A stretch of 64,000 nucleotides of DNA from Cellvibrio sp. 79 (GCA_003056245.1 MVDH01000001.1:1550716-1614715), one strand, 5' to 3'. Positions 1-9,320 are shown, counted from the stretch's first letter. Program-made: numbers and translations. The notes: generated by a model not told the origin, from the sequence alone.

Positions 1-907
1 ACGCTTCGGTAATTGGATGCTCTACTTGTAAACGTGTATTTACTTCAAGGAAATAAAATTCGTCGCGTGCCGGATCATAAATATATTCAATAGTGCCCGC
101 AGAACGGTAGTTAACCATTTTGCCGAGGCTTACGGATGCGGCGAGTAATTTTTCGCGCGTTGCTGCGGGTAAATTCGGTGCGGGAGTTTCTTCAACCACT
201 TTTTGGTTGCGGCGTTGTAGTGAACAATCGCGCTCACCTAATGCGAGTACATTGCCGTTGCCATCGCCAAACATTTGTACTTCCACGTGGCGGGCGTTAT
301 CGACAAAACGTTCGAGGAATACACCGGAATCGCTAAAAAAGTTTTGGCCTAAACGTTTTACGCTTTCATAGGCGTTAATTAATTCTGTTTCGCTGTTGCA
401 GCGAGTTAGTCCGATACCACCGCCACCGGCGGTACTTTTTAGCATTACCGGATAACCAAGTTTTGCCGCAGATGCGATTGCTTCTTCAACGGAATCCAAT
501 AAACCCGTGCCGGGAGTGAGTGGTACACCGGCTTGTTCGGCAAGTTCGCGCGAAGTGTGCTTTAAACCGAACTGGCGAATTTGTGTGGGGGTAGGTCCGC
601 AAAAGGCGATACCTTCTGCTTCGCATTGCTCACAAAATTTTGCGTTTTCAGACAAGAATCCGTAACCGGGAATAATCGCTTGTGCACCGGTTTCTTTTGC
701 AGCAGCGAGAATTAAATCGGCCTTTAAATAACTTTCTGCGGCCGTATTGCCGCCAAGGCATATTGCTTTATCGCACGCGGTAACGTGCGCGGAGTTGCGG
801 TCAGCATCTGAATAAACAGCGACAGATTCAATCCCCATTTTTTTCAACGTTTTGGCAATACGTACCGCGATTTCTCCGCGGTTGGCGATCAGTACGGTCT
901 TTAGCAT
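1..907 (-). CDS. Urea carboxylase, N-terminal biotin carboxylase part (cut by window edge)
   Basis: Read on the minus strand the frame starts MLKTVLIANRGEIAVRIAKT, the Rossmann-like opening of biotin carboxylases, and continues with the ATP-grasp glycine loop (KSTAGGGGIGL) and the FLEVNTRLQVEH active-site segment just before the window edge. The same opening is found in acetyl-CoA and propionyl-CoA carboxylases. The urea carboxylase call rests on the allophanate hydrolase gene directly upstream on the same strand, which would use its product. Together they would break urea into ammonia and CO2 in the cytoplasm at the cost of ATP. The ATG at 905-907 has a GGAG-type site (ccggagaagaacc). The rest (carboxyltransferase and biotinyl domains) lies outside the window. 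If the missing part were short (about 450 residues in total) it would be AccC instead. Confidence 0.8.
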   Translation of the reverse strand, partial: MLKTVLIANRGEIAVRIAKTLKKMGIESVAVYSDADRNSAHVTACDKAICLGGNTAAESYLKADLILAAAKETGAQAIIPGYGFLSENAKFCEQCEAEGIAFCGPTPTQIRQFGLKHTSRELAEQAGVPLTPGTGLLDSVEEAIASAAKLGYPVMLKSTAGGGGIGLTRCNSETELINAYESVKRLGQNFFSDSGVFLERFVDNARHVEVQMFGDGNGNVLALGERDCSLQRRNQKVVEETPAPNLPAATREKLLAASVSLGKMVNYRSAGTIEYIYDPARDEFYFLEVNTRLQVEHPITEA

Positions 908-933
908 GGTTCTTCTCCGGCTGTAATTGGGTT

Positions 934-1040
934 ACCCCCTCCCAACCTCCCCCTTGTTAAGGGGAAGGAGCTAGCCCGCACTCAATGAGAGTGAGATTTA
1001 AACTCCCGCCCCTTATGAAGGGGAGGGTTGGGGAGGGGGT
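934..1040. repeat. C/G-rich inverted repeat between urea carboxylase and allophanate hydrolase genes
   Basis: The left arm at 934-952 (accccctcccaacctcccc) and the right arm at 1020-1040 (ggggagggttggggagggggt) are near-perfect inverted copies, and inner arms (cccttgttaagggg near 951-964, gccccttatgaaggggag near 1008-1024) pair as well. The element ends one base from the allophanate hydrolase stop codon and fills the intergenic gap. It looks like a REP- or MITE-type palindromic unit inserted in the operon. A folded transcript could reduce read-through into the carboxylase gene. No coding content. Confidence 0.7.
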
Positions 1041-2846
1041 TTATTTTTGTAGTGATTTGATATACGCCCGCCATCCACCAAGGTGCGTAATATCTTTCGC
1101 ACCATTGACGGCGGCGCCTTCGCAAATAAAACCTTTTACTTCGCGACCATCTTTTAATGTGAGCGTGCCTATACCCAATGGAGCGGGAATCAGTGCGACA
1201 AAACTGCCGAAGTGCTGCACGGGTACGTCCCACAGTTCCACAATAATTTCTGCTCCTTCGCCCTCTGTGCGAATCAAACCGGGTTTGGGTGGTGTGGTAT
1301 TGGGTAGCGCAAATAAACGATAATTTTTTGCAGTAAATGTGCTCTCAACAAATAACGCTTTGCGTTCTTGCAATTGCAAATTCAATGGCATTCCAGTCAG
1401 GTGTGCACCGACAACTGCGAGGCGAACATAACCTTTGAGCGTCTTAGTGGAGACAAGGAATTCAGGCTGCTTTTTATCAAGTGCACCTAATGGCAATTGC
1501 GTGGCGGCATGCCATTTTTTTCCAAAAGCAGCAATTGCTGCGTCTTGCCATGCCGGTGCAATCAAGGTGATGCCAAATGGTAAGCCATCGGTACGAATCA
1601 CTGCTGGTAATGCGAGTGCAGAACAATCAGCGAGATTTACAAAATTGGTATAAGTACCGAGTTGACTATTCACCGTAATGGGATCGGCATTTACTTCAGC
1701 AATAGTTGGATGACGCGGTGATGTGGGAACTAATAACGCATCAACACTGCTCATCAGGGATTGAATCGTGCGTGCGAAATCGGCGCGTTGGTATTCGGCG
1801 ATAAAACTTTCTGTCGCAGAAAAATTAACCGCTTTTTCGACGATGGAGCGAACAACATCATTCATATCGTTCGCATGGTTTTTCATGAATTCGCCAATCG
1901 CCGCATGACGCTCTGCAACCCAGGGGCCGCCATAAAGCAATTGTGCGAGTGCGAACATAGGTGTGAAATCGAGTTCAATTAATTCCACATCAAGTGCGCG
2001 AATTTTTTCCAACGCTATTTCCCAGGCAGCTTGCGCTTTCTCATCACCAAACCAATCGGGCGATGCCGGAATTGCAAAACGCGGGGATGCGGAAAAGTAA
2101 GTTGCGGCTGCAGGTACTACGCGCGAATAACTGTCCGCCGCATCGAAGCCCTCAATTAACGACGCAACCAATTCAGCATCATCAACGGTAAGCGAAAAAA
2201 TCGAAACGCAATCCAGACTGCGGCACGCAGGTACAATACCTTTGGTACTGAAGCGGCCTTTGGTTGGTTTCAAGCCAATAATATTATTAAAACCGGCAGG
2301 TACACGGCCTGAACCGGCAGTGTCGGTTCCCAAGCTGAAAGGCACCAGGCCTCTGGCAACAGTGGTTGCAGAACCGGAGCTGGAACCGCCAGAAACATAT
2401 TCCGGTTTAAACGCATTGGGCACTGCGCCGTAGGGTGAGCGTGTGCCTACAAGGCCAGTGGCAAATTGATCGAGATTGGTTTTGCCAAGCACAATGGCTC
2501 CGGCTGTTTTCAAGCGCGCCACACTGGTTGCATCGACTTCAGGAATATAAGTGAACGCCGGGCAGGCAGCGGTAGTGGGAATACCGGCAACATCGATATT
2601 GTCTTTTACCGCAAAAGGTACGGCATATAACGGGAGATTTTTTGCATCCGCATATTTGCCAAGCGCATCCAACTGTGAATCCAGTTCAGCAGCAGAGACG
2701 ATATAAATCCACGAAACATCGCTACTACTTAAGTGATTGCGCAAGTTATGCAAGGCTTCGCGTGCATCCAGCCCCTTGGTGCGATACGCCTCCAGCCATT
2801 CGTTAATAGTCCAGCCGGTTGTTGTTTGACTTGGTGACTGTGTCAT
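1041..2846 (-). CDS. atzF: Allophanate hydrolase
   Basis: The 601-residue product is an amidase-signature enzyme. The glycine/serine motif GGSSSGSA, followed by GTDTAGSGRVPAG, carries the nucleophile and the bridging serine, and the upstream AVKDNID holds the catalytic lysine. After the amidase domain (about residues 1-440) there is a second domain of about 150 residues typical of full-length allophanate hydrolases, which completes conversion of allophanate to ammonia and CO2. An upstream in-frame start would add eleven residues, but the ATG at 2844-2846 has a good ribosome site (GGGGA, 5 bases before it), so I start there. It lies upstream of the urea carboxylase gene on the same strand and is probably co-transcribed with it. 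The usual order is reversed or variable in this family, so nothing is odd about that. Confidence 0.9.
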   Translation of the reverse strand: MTQSPSQTTTGWTINEWLEAYRTKGLDAREALHNLRNHLSSSDVSWIYIVSAAELDSQLDALGKYADAKNLPLYAVPFAVKDNIDVAGIPTTAACPAFTYIPEVDATSVARLKTAGAIVLGKTNLDQFATGLVGTRSPYGAVPNAFKPEYVSGGSSSGSATTVARGLVPFSLGTDTAGSGRVPAGFNNIIGLKPTKGRFSTKGIVPACRSLDCVSIFSLTVDDAELVASLIEGFDAADSYSRVVPAAATYFSASPRFAIPASPDWFGDEKAQAAWEIALEKIRALDVELIELDFTPMFALAQLLYGGPWVAERHAAIGEFMKNHANDMNDVVRSIVEKAVNFSATESFIAEYQRADFARTIQSLMSSVDALLVPTSPRHPTIAEVNADPITVNSQLGTYTNFVNLADCSALALPAVIRTDGLPFGITLIAPAWQDAAIAAFGKKWHAATQLPLGALDKKQPEFLVSTKTLKGYVRLAVVGAHLTGMPLNLQLQERKALFVESTFTAKNYRLFALPNTTPPKPGLIRTEGEGAEIIVELWDVPVQHFGSFVALIPAPLGIGTLTLKDGREVKGFICEGAAVNGAKDITHLGGWRAYIKSLQK

Positions 2847-2879
2847 TATGGTCCCCGCTAAATACAATCTTGGATACAA

Positions 2880-3198
2880 GTTTGTATTCAGCAGAAATTA
2901 TGCCAAGTGAAATTTGCGCCTGAAATAGAGTATCGGACCAAGCATAAATTTCTTTATATTCAATGAGTTAAATAACGTAGGAGAATGGATCCGGATTAGA
3001 ATTTGCACTGATTTTTATGCGCTGAATTTGTGCGTTAAAAAAAATTTCCTGAGACAAACTGGTGCATAATGGCGGCGCAATTTTCGAATAAAAGATAAAG
3101 ATGCAGTTGAATGCTTGATGGCGTGCTACCTTTCTTGAGGTAATGTGTTGAACTTTGGTTTAACACAATTTTTAAATTGAAACAGGGACTTATCCATA
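2880..3198. other. Intergenic region between divergent genes
   Basis: About 320 bases separate the allophanate hydrolase start (minus) and the broken beta-barrel gene (plus). The region is AT-rich and must hold both promoters. I could not assign convincing -35/-10 pairs. No ORF, RNA gene or riboswitch is recognisable. Confidence 0.5.
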
Positions 3199-4112
3199 AT
3201 GAATGTTGTAAATCATCCTTTGTTGGCTAAATCGATCTGCCCTTCTTTTATGTTGTCTCGTTTGGTGTTGGTTGCCGGATTATTTTCCTGTCTTGGTGTT
3301 AATGCCCAATCTTCCTATCAATACGAAAATTCAATCATTTATTCCCAGTTGCAAAAGGACACCTTGCCCGATGAAGACTTTGATGGCTGGGCCGCAGGTA
3401 TTGGCGGTATTAGTTATTTCCAGAGAGTAAATACTGATCGTGGTCCCTTGGCAGAAGCGGCTTTCCTGGGCAAGGCCAGTGGTGTTCGCCTGTTCTATAC
3501 CCGTACAGACACTAAAGAGTCAGTGGATAATGGGAATTGGACTGAGCGTGAAGAAAACAAAACTGATGACGTTTTATTAAATGTCGAGTATTACATTCCT
3601 GATAGTATTTTTATGCGAGCCTCGGCGTAGCTGCACAGAAAAAATCATCTGCAGATAAAGTACTTTTGGGGAGCCGTACTTTTACTGTTGATCGCGATAA
3701 GGGCGAGTGGGATTACGTTGGTGTTGCGTCTGCGGGCATCACTCCGGTGACTGGCTGGTTGATCTGGTCCAGTTTTCATGAAGGCCAGGATGTTGGCGAT
3801 GAGTGGAATATTCAAAGTAAATATCTGTGGTTATTAACTGGTGAGCAAGCGCTAAATATCGAACTTGGGTATGAGGAAAACGATACGGAAATTTCGCGAT
3901 CCAAATATTCGTTAAGTGCAGATTACTATTTTAATGAAACCCTTAGCCTGGGTGTTGTTCATTCGGCAATCGATTACGACGATGCGGATTCCGCTGAAAC
4001 AAATCAAGTGCGAATTAAAAAATTCTTTAGTGAAAGTATTAGCGTACAAGCCGCTTACACCGATATGGAGGAAGAGAGTTCTGTGTTAGTGGGTGGTAGT
4101 TATCGTTTTTAA
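3199..4112 (+). pseudogene. Outer-membrane beta-barrel protein, frameshifted
   Basis: The first frame (3199-3630) has a signal peptide (hydrophobic stretch ending near GVNAQ) and alternating barrel-like strands, then stops at 3628-3630. The next frame (open from about 3609, ending at 4112) carries on with the same kind of sequence (ASLGVAAQKK, then GSRTFTVDRD) and ends in SYRF, a typical C-terminal barrel strand with terminal Phe. One added T in the T5 run at 3608-3612 would give IFYASLGVAAQ and join the halves into a protein of about 304 residues, so I read this as one gene with a single-base deletion. The family looks like the small putative porins common in this group, but no substrate can be named. 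It could be a real mutation, a phase-variable tract or a sequencing error. Confidence 0.75.
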
Positions 4113-4151
4113 ATAAAAATATATCAAGTCGAATGTTAATGAGATTGTTTT

Positions 4152-5519
4152 ATGTCAATGAATTGGGACCAGCTGCTCTGCGCAGACCGATTGGGAAATC
4201 GCACTGCGAAACATGAAGAAGGGCGTTCGCCCTTTCATTCGGATCACGATAAAATTATTTTTTCAGGCGCTTTTCGTCGCCTTGCGCGCAAAACGCAGGT
4301 GCATCCCCTTGCGACTAATGATCATATTCATAACCGCATGACCCACAGTCTGGAAGTGGCATGTGTTGGTCGAACATTGGGGATTCGTGTCGGGCAAGCA
4401 CTGAAAGATAAAGGTGATTTGCCACAACATATTTTGCCAACGGATATTGGCGATATTGTACAGGCCACCTGCCTTGCACATGACATTGGTAACCCGCCGT
4501 TCGGTCATACCGGTGAAGATGCAATTCGCAACTGGTTCCAAAAAGAAGGCGCGGAATTTTTGCAGGATTTATCACCTTCCGAGCGCGATGATATTCGCGT
4601 ATTTGAAGGTAATGCGCAGGGGTTGCGTGTATTAACCACATCTGAATACCATCAATACCATGATGGTATGCGTTTGACCTATGCGACCCTCGCGTCATCA
4701 ATAAAATATCCCTGGACTTCATCACCTACTGTATTGGGGCAACGCCCGAAGAATGCCAAATATGGTGTTTTTCAATCTGAATTAAATTATTTTCATGAGA
4801 TTGCCCAAAAAACCGGATTGATTGAGCGCGGTAGCGATTGGTATTGCCGACATCCATTGGTTTATTTAATGGAAGCGGCAGACGATTTTTGTTATGGCAT
4901 TATTGATTTGGAAGACGGTTTGGAAATGGGAATTCTGAATTGGAGTGAAATTTATGAATTGCTGCATCCAGTCATTGCCGATTCTGCACAACTCGCTGAT
5001 CTTGAGCGGCTACTGAAGAAAGTTAATGATGGGCGCAAACCGGCATTGGTGCGTGGTAAGGTAATTGATGCATTTATTAATTCCGGCTCTGCTGCTTTCA
5101 TTAAGCATCAGGATGCTTTTCTTCATGGTGAAGTGGAAGGTGATTTAATTTCCCTGTGTGATCCACGTGTGCGCGATGCGGTGCAGGCGGCGAAGGATTT
5201 GGCCAAACGCAAAATTTTCAATCATTCGCGCAGGGTCGAATTGGAAATTGGTGCGTATGCCGTCATCGGCACGTTGCTCAATACGATTTGTTCTGCGGTC
5301 TATGCTTCTTTGGGAGACCCATCGCAAATGACATATAAAGATAATCGGGTGATGGCATTGATTGGTGAAAACAATTTCCATCCCTGCGTGAGTAGTCGCG
5401 AACAAAATTATAAATATCTTGCACTGATGGCGGTAATTGATTACATCAGTGGCATGACCGATAACTACGCTACTAATCTTGCCAAACAATTTAATGGTAT
5501 GGGGCATTCCCAATATTAA
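4152..5519 (+). CDS. dgt: Deoxyguanosinetriphosphate triphosphohydrolase (dGTPase)
   Basis: The 455-residue product shows the dGTPase opening (FHSDHDKIIFSGAFRRLARK), the first metal histidine in HNRMTHSLEVA and the HD dyad in CLAHDIGNPPFGHTGEDAI. These define the HD-domain family that splits dGTP (or other dNTPs) into deoxynucleoside and triphosphate, adjusting dNTP pools in the cytoplasm. Length matches the non-E. coli type subfamily. It starts 39 bases after the broken barrel gene and is followed by a strong terminator. Whether dGTP is the preferred substrate cannot be seen from sequence. Confidence 0.93.
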   Translation: MSMNWDQLLCADRLGNRTAKHEEGRSPFHSDHDKIIFSGAFRRLARKTQVHPLATNDHIHNRMTHSLEVACVGRTLGIRVGQALKDKGDLPQHILPTDIGDIVQATCLAHDIGNPPFGHTGEDAIRNWFQKEGAEFLQDLSPSERDDIRVFEGNAQGLRVLTTSEYHQYHDGMRLTYATLASSIKYPWTSSPTVLGQRPKNAKYGVFQSELNYFHEIAQKTGLIERGSDWYCRHPLVYLMEAADDFCYGIIDLEDGLEMGILNWSEIYELLHPVIADSAQLADLERLLKKVNDGRKPALVRGKVIDAFINSGSAAFIKHQDAFLHGEVEGDLISLCDPRVRDAVQAAKDLAKRKIFNHSRRVELEIGAYAVIGTLLNTICSAVYASLGDPSQMTYKDNRVMALIGENNFHPCVSSREQNYKYLALMAVIDYISGMTDNYATNLAKQFNGMGHSQY

Positions 5520-5528
5520 GAAATAAAA

Positions 5529-5555
5529 AATCCCGGTACGAACCGGGATTTTTTT
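5529..5555. terminator. Rho-independent terminator, bidirectional
   Basis: The stem tcccggt / accggga (5531-5548) is flanked by an A-run on one side and T7 on the other. It sits between the convergent dgt gene and the secreted-protein gene at 5570 and can serve both. Confidence 0.85.
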
Positions 5556-5569
5556 AGCGCAGAAGAAAA

Positions 5570-6346
5570 TTATTTTTTGGCAGGGAAAGCAAAAAATACT
5601 TTGGTTGCTGCAATCCCGATTCCTTTACCGGGCTCTGCGCCAGTTTCGTCAAAGCCTGTGGATTCATATTTAGTGCCGGTAATTACCAACCCGTTGGTGG
5701 AGAGTGCTTGCCATGCTTGCGCTTCTTGCTCTCGATCCAATGCAGCTTTTTCCAATGAAAAGTCATGGAATTCGCTGCTGTAGTCGCTATTAATAATGTT
5801 GGCTTTAAAGTATGGACATGGTGTTGTAATACACACTATGCCAGTGCTGGTAATATTCAGGTATGGGCCTGTTGGTGCATTTTTGTTAGCGCCGACCCAT
5901 GCTCCATTGGCAACCAGGGTTTGCGTGCGTGGAGCAAGCTTGGTGGTAACCGGCGTGCTGGTTACGTTGCCGCGTAATAAGGCCTGGTCATTACGGATAG
6001 CAGCTTCCAATTCTGCGACCTGCTTTTCATTTAATCCCAAGCGCTTATAGTTGATATAGGCTACATAAATTGTATTCGGTAATAGACTTGCGATGTCGTG
6101 GGCTTCTGTTTCAGTTTGGAGATAAAGTGAATATTGGTTTACCGGTGTTAAATACCAACCACCGCAAACTGGAAATGCACATTTCCGGTAATCGGGTTTG
6201 ACGATATAAGTCGTACCTGATAGTTCCTGTTTAACAATTGTTTGCGCGTATGCACTTGTGGTTATTGCAAAAAAAGCAAGTAGGGCCGCACCTAATTTAA
6301 GGGTGCGGTTCAGTGTAAAATGGATCGTTGATTGTAGATAGCTCAT
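5570..6346 (-). CDS. Secreted protein with CxxxxCGG motif, possibly DUF6748 family
   Basis: The 258-residue product has an N-terminal signal peptide (hydrophobic LGAALLAFFAITTSAYA, cleavage expected after AYA). The mature part begins with a YIVKPDYRKCAFPVCGGWYL segment followed by conserved VNQ. This CGG-type motif resembles the DUF6748 family as I remember it, but I cannot run a search. A second cysteine-proline motif (CITTPCPYF) lies in the C-terminal half, so two disulfide pairs in the periplasm are plausible. The start has a GGAA ribosome site. No enzymatic motif is visible and the function is unknown. It is convergent with dgt and monocistronic. Confidence 0.7.
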   Translation of the reverse strand: MSYLQSTIHFTLNRTLKLGAALLAFFAITTSAYAQTIVKQELSGTTYIVKPDYRKCAFPVCGGWYLTPVNQYSLYLQTETEAHDIASLLPNTIYVAYINYKRLGLNEKQVAELEAAIRNDQALLRGNVTSTPVTTKLAPRTQTLVANGAWVGANKNAPTGPYLNITSTGIVCITTPCPYFKANIINSDYSSEFHDFSLEKAALDREQEAQAWQALSTNGLVITGTKYESTGFDETGAEPGKGIGIAATKVFFAFPAKK

Positions 6347-6543
6347 GATTAAATTCCTGTTATCAGTGCGTGTTGTTCATTAACATCATTGTTTGCATTC
6401 TGCTACCTCTGAATGCAATTTCATACTAAACCCTGTATTTATTTAGTCATCACGGATTGCCAAATGAGGCGCCAGAGTTTTGTAATAATTTGTTTTATGA
6501 TTTTTGTGCGTAGCAGCGCACAACTCTGACTGGAGTGTAATGT

Positions 6544-7467
6544 TTGAAAAATAAATTAATTGGTGGGTTAATAGTGGCATTAATATTTGCCTGCCCATTC
6601 TTTTTTATCGGCGGACCGAGTGAAGTATCACCATTGTTTTTTAATCATTTATGGAATTTAGGGCATATTATTTTTTTCAGCGGTGTGACTTTATTAGCGT
6701 TGCAATTTTTCACGCTGATGTCATTGCGAGCTTGGTTGTGGGTGAGTGTTGGTGTTTTTTGTATTGGCGCTTGCATCGAGCTTTTGCAACATTTTGTAGG
6801 CAGAGATTCCAGTTGGGATGATATTTTCCATAATTTATGCGGAGTATGGTTTGCATTGTTCTGGGGGCAGAAACTTGGGGCAACACGTAGCATTGTATTG
6901 TGCTTGCGCGTATTGAGCTTGTTACTGGTGATGCCTTCATTTTGGTTTACAGTGAATGCTGCCTACAGCGATTTGCAGATGCGTAATCAGTTTCCATTGA
7001 TAAACAGTTTTGAAAGCGATTATGAAGTAAAGCAGGTAATGGGTTTTCAACTGCATGACGCAAAGAAGCAAGTAAGTGATCATGCATCCACCGGGCGTTT
7101 TTCATTAGCCGTTCAATTTGGAACAACGAAATATTCTGTTGTTAAGTGGATTGGCCCATATGGCGATTGGAGCCCATATAATTATTTTGCGATAGATATT
7201 TATAATAGTGAATCACAGTCATTTGCTGTGACCTTGAAAATTGCCGATTTTCAACATGACCTGGGACGCAATGCGCTGGATGATCGATTTAATCGCCGCA
7301 TCACTCTGGCGCCAGGTTGGAATCTTGTGCGCGTACCAATGGAGGAAATTCGAACGGCGCCTGTTAGTCGTGTGATGCAGATGAATGAAATCAGTTGCCT
7401 TGAATTGATATCAATAAGCCTGGATAAACCCAAGCTTATTTACGTCGATAATGTACGGTTGGAATAA
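6544..7467 (+). CDS. VanZ-like membrane protein fused to a carbohydrate-binding-like domain
   Basis: Residues 1-130 contain about four membrane segments and the VanZ-like signature (CIELLQHFVGRDSSWDDIFHNLCG). Residues 150-307 form a soluble region with the pattern of galactose-binding or CBM-type beta-sandwiches: NYFAIDIYNSE, LAPGWNLVRVPMEEI and the closing LIYVDNVRLE. The start is a TTG at 6544, supported by GGAG at 6532-6535; the overlapping ATG at 6540 gives only a tiny frame. VanZ-like proteins lie in the inner membrane and their exact role is uncertain. The C-terminal domain is probably periplasmic and may sense or bind glycans. The gene is convergent with the diguanylate cyclase 4 bases away, whose sensor domain looks structurally similar. 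Confidence 0.75.
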   Translation: MKNKLIGGLIVALIFACPFFFIGGPSEVSPLFFNHLWNLGHIIFFSGVTLLALQFFTLMSLRAWLWVSVGVFCIGACIELLQHFVGRDSSWDDIFHNLCGVWFALFWGQKLGATRSIVLCLRVLSLLLVMPSFWFTVNAAYSDLQMRNQFPLINSFESDYEVKQVMGFQLHDAKKQVSDHASTGRFSLAVQFGTTKYSVVKWIGPYGDWSPYNYFAIDIYNSESQSFAVTLKIADFQHDLGRNALDDRFNRRITLAPGWNLVRVPMEEIRTAPVSRVMQMNEISCLELISISLDKPKLIYVDNVRLE

Positions 7468-7471
7468 AAAA

Positions 7472-8782
7472 CTATATGCTTTTTGCGGCGACTACCCGAT
7501 CTCGCCCATTTGTCTTCGCTTCATATAAAGCTGTATCTGCTGCTTTAAATAATTGCTCCAGATTTTCATTAGTATTGAGCATGGCAACCCCGAAACTGGC
7601 GGTAATTTGAATGCTTTTATGAAACTCTTGCGCTGCGATAAGTTCACGCAGTTTTTCCGCCAGTACGAACGCATTATCGATATCGGTATCGCGGCAGACC
7701 AATACAAATTCTTCACCGCCCCAACGAGCCAGTAAATCTTGCGCACGGATATGCTGGTGAATCAGATCAGATAATTTGCTCAGGATCAGATCGCCGATAT
7801 CGTGGCCATAGGTATCATTGATTTTTTTGAAATGGTCGATATCCATCATCACTAATGACAGTGGCTTTTTGTTATTGCGCCATTCATAAAGACCGAGGCT
7901 GAATGCCTCTTCCAGTCCCAATCGATTGAACGCACCGGTTAATGGATCTTTTTTGGCTTTAAGCTCCAATGCCTTACTGCGGGTATCCAGCAATTCATTA
8001 ATTTCTAACAATTCAGATTCGCGTTTGCGTTGCACAACCACTTCATCTTTTAACGAAATAATGCGGTAGGCGAGGAAACATAAAATAATAAATAACCAAA
8101 TCACCATGATGGTGAGATACCAATCGGCAGTACTGAGAGCCTGTCCGATAAATTCTACTTTGCGCAAGCGGAAGTGGTGCTCGCCGAGCGGGCGACCCGA
8201 GCCTGTTTGCACTTCAAAAATAGTGATGTTATCGAATTGCGGGCGACTCAGGTGCGGTGGGATGTTGTTGTCAAATACCCACCAGTTGGCGACGAAAAAA
8301 TCGCGCAGGGAAAATTCGGCCACACCGTTGAGCATGTTTACATTAAATTCGACCTGATTGTATTTGGTGCTTTGGCGAATTTCTTTTTTGCTGTATTGCG
8401 GGTCGTAATTGCGCAGGTAAACACGCAATGTCTGGCTGGGGCCGGTGTAATCCAGCCAGATGCGAACCTTTTCGTAGTGACTGAAATCTATTCCCTGGGT
8501 GCGACCGGGATCAAATAAAACTTCAAATCCACAAAAGGGAAAATCGTAACTATCGCGCAGGATGCAATGCCATTCCATAGTACCGGGATTGTCGAGATAA
8601 ATACTGGAATTGCCGCCAGTCTCTTTATCATCGTACACATTAAGACTGAGGCCTGAATGATTGTCTATGGCATAGCGCTGTTCAAGGATTTGCTCCTGGC
8701 CGGTAACGGCAAAAATGGTAATGATCACCATAAAGCCGAGGATAATGTCAAAGTACAAACGGTGTCGGGGGGAATGCTGCAT
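7472..8782 (-). CDS. Membrane-bound diguanylate cyclase (GGDEF) with periplasmic beta-sandwich sensor
   Basis: The 436-residue protein has an N-terminal membrane segment (FDIILGFMVIITIFAV), a periplasmic region of about 190 residues with CBM-like beta patterns (YEKVRIWLDYTG, RLRKVEF), a second membrane segment (YLTIMVIWLFIILCFLAYRI), a charged coiled-coil linker and a C-terminal GGDEF domain. The active-site signature is GGEEF, which is competent for making cyclic di-GMP. RAQD five residues before it is an intact RxxD inhibitory site. It probably couples an extracytoplasmic cue, possibly a carbohydrate, to c-di-GMP output. The gene is convergent with the VanZ-like fusion. Confidence 0.9.
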   Translation of the reverse strand: MQHSPRHRLYFDIILGFMVIITIFAVTGQEQILEQRYAIDNHSGLSLNVYDDKETGGNSSIYLDNPGTMEWHCILRDSYDFPFCGFEVLFDPGRTQGIDFSHYEKVRIWLDYTGPSQTLRVYLRNYDPQYSKKEIRQSTKYNQVEFNVNMLNGVAEFSLRDFFVANWWVFDNNIPPHLSRPQFDNITIFEVQTGSGRPLGEHHFRLRKVEFIGQALSTADWYLTIMVIWLFIILCFLAYRIISLKDEVVVQRKRESELLEINELLDTRSKALELKAKKDPLTGAFNRLGLEEAFSLGLYEWRNNKKPLSLVMMDIDHFKKINDTYGHDIGDLILSKLSDLIHQHIRAQDLLARWGGEEFVLVCRDTDIDNAFVLAEKLRELIAAQEFHKSIQITASFGVAMLNTNENLEQLFKAADTALYEAKTNGRDRVVAAKSI

Positions 8783-9110
8783 ACAACGTGCGCTCCAGCG
8801 GCTGCTCGGTTAACACGATGGTTAACTCTTATTATTTTCGCTGTTTTTGTTTATGAATCGCGCGGCGCCAGTTGGTCCTTACGGGGCCTCGATGTCTTTT
8901 TATATTCGTAGTGGTTGATTTATAGCATCCAGGCTGACTGTACAAGTGATCATAGAAGCTAATGGAGGGCGCAGCAATAGTCTTGGCAGGATGAAATGGT
9001 AAAGATATGAAACATCTTATAAATGCTCAAAAAAATAAGCCGCCAACAAGGGCGGCTCCAGCATTTTTGTATTGACCGAATACCTGTTAATCAGGCTTTT
9101 GATTGTCTGG
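8783..9110. other. Intergenic region
   Basis: About 330 bases upstream of the diguanylate cyclase start. The only recognisable element is the minus-strand terminator of the PA3496-like gene at 9029-9056. The rest should contain the cyclase promoter, but no clear boxes could be assigned. Confidence 0.5.
9029..9056 (-). terminator. Rho-independent terminator of the PA3496-like gene
   Basis: On the minus strand a GCCGCC / GGCGGC stem with a 6-base loop (plus-strand 9039-9056) is followed by TTATTTTTTT. It lies about 55 bases beyond the stop codon at 9111. Confidence 0.8.
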
Positions 9111-9320
9111 TTAAAAGTCCAGATCGGAAATATCGTCATAACCTAATTGGTCTTTGATGCGGCGGCGCTCCAGACGATCTTCGATTTTGCGACGCATTTC
9201 CAGTGTGTGCTGGCTGGCTTCTTTTCCGGTGAGCTTTGGGGTGGCTGCCTCATCATCATCGGATTCGATGCTAGTATCACCCATCAGATCAGTGTCTTGT
9301 GACTCTACATCAACTGACAT
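9111..9320 (-). CDS. Small acidic PA3496-like protein
   Basis: The 69-residue product begins MSVDVESQDTD, has an acidic middle (SIESDDDEAA) and ends with a basic helix MRRKIEDRLERRRIKDQL followed by an acidic tail DDISDLDF. This layout matches small PA3496-type proteins found beside the RimK region in pseudomonads. The ATG at 9318-9320 has a GGAG ribosome site 7 bases upstream. A frame open further upstream would add an unlikely 27-residue leader. The function is unknown; an RNA- or ribosome-associated role would be speculation from the basic helix and the neighbouring rimK. It is transcribed away from the rimB-rimK pair. Confidence 0.7.
   Translation of the reverse strand: MSVDVESQDTDLMGDTSIESDDDEAATPKLTGKEASQHTLEMRRKIEDRLERRRIKDQLGYDDISDLDF

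Noticed and set aside
4263..4725. Antisense open frames within dgt
   Set aside because: They mirror dgt codon structure, have no ribosome sites and no recognisable protein features.
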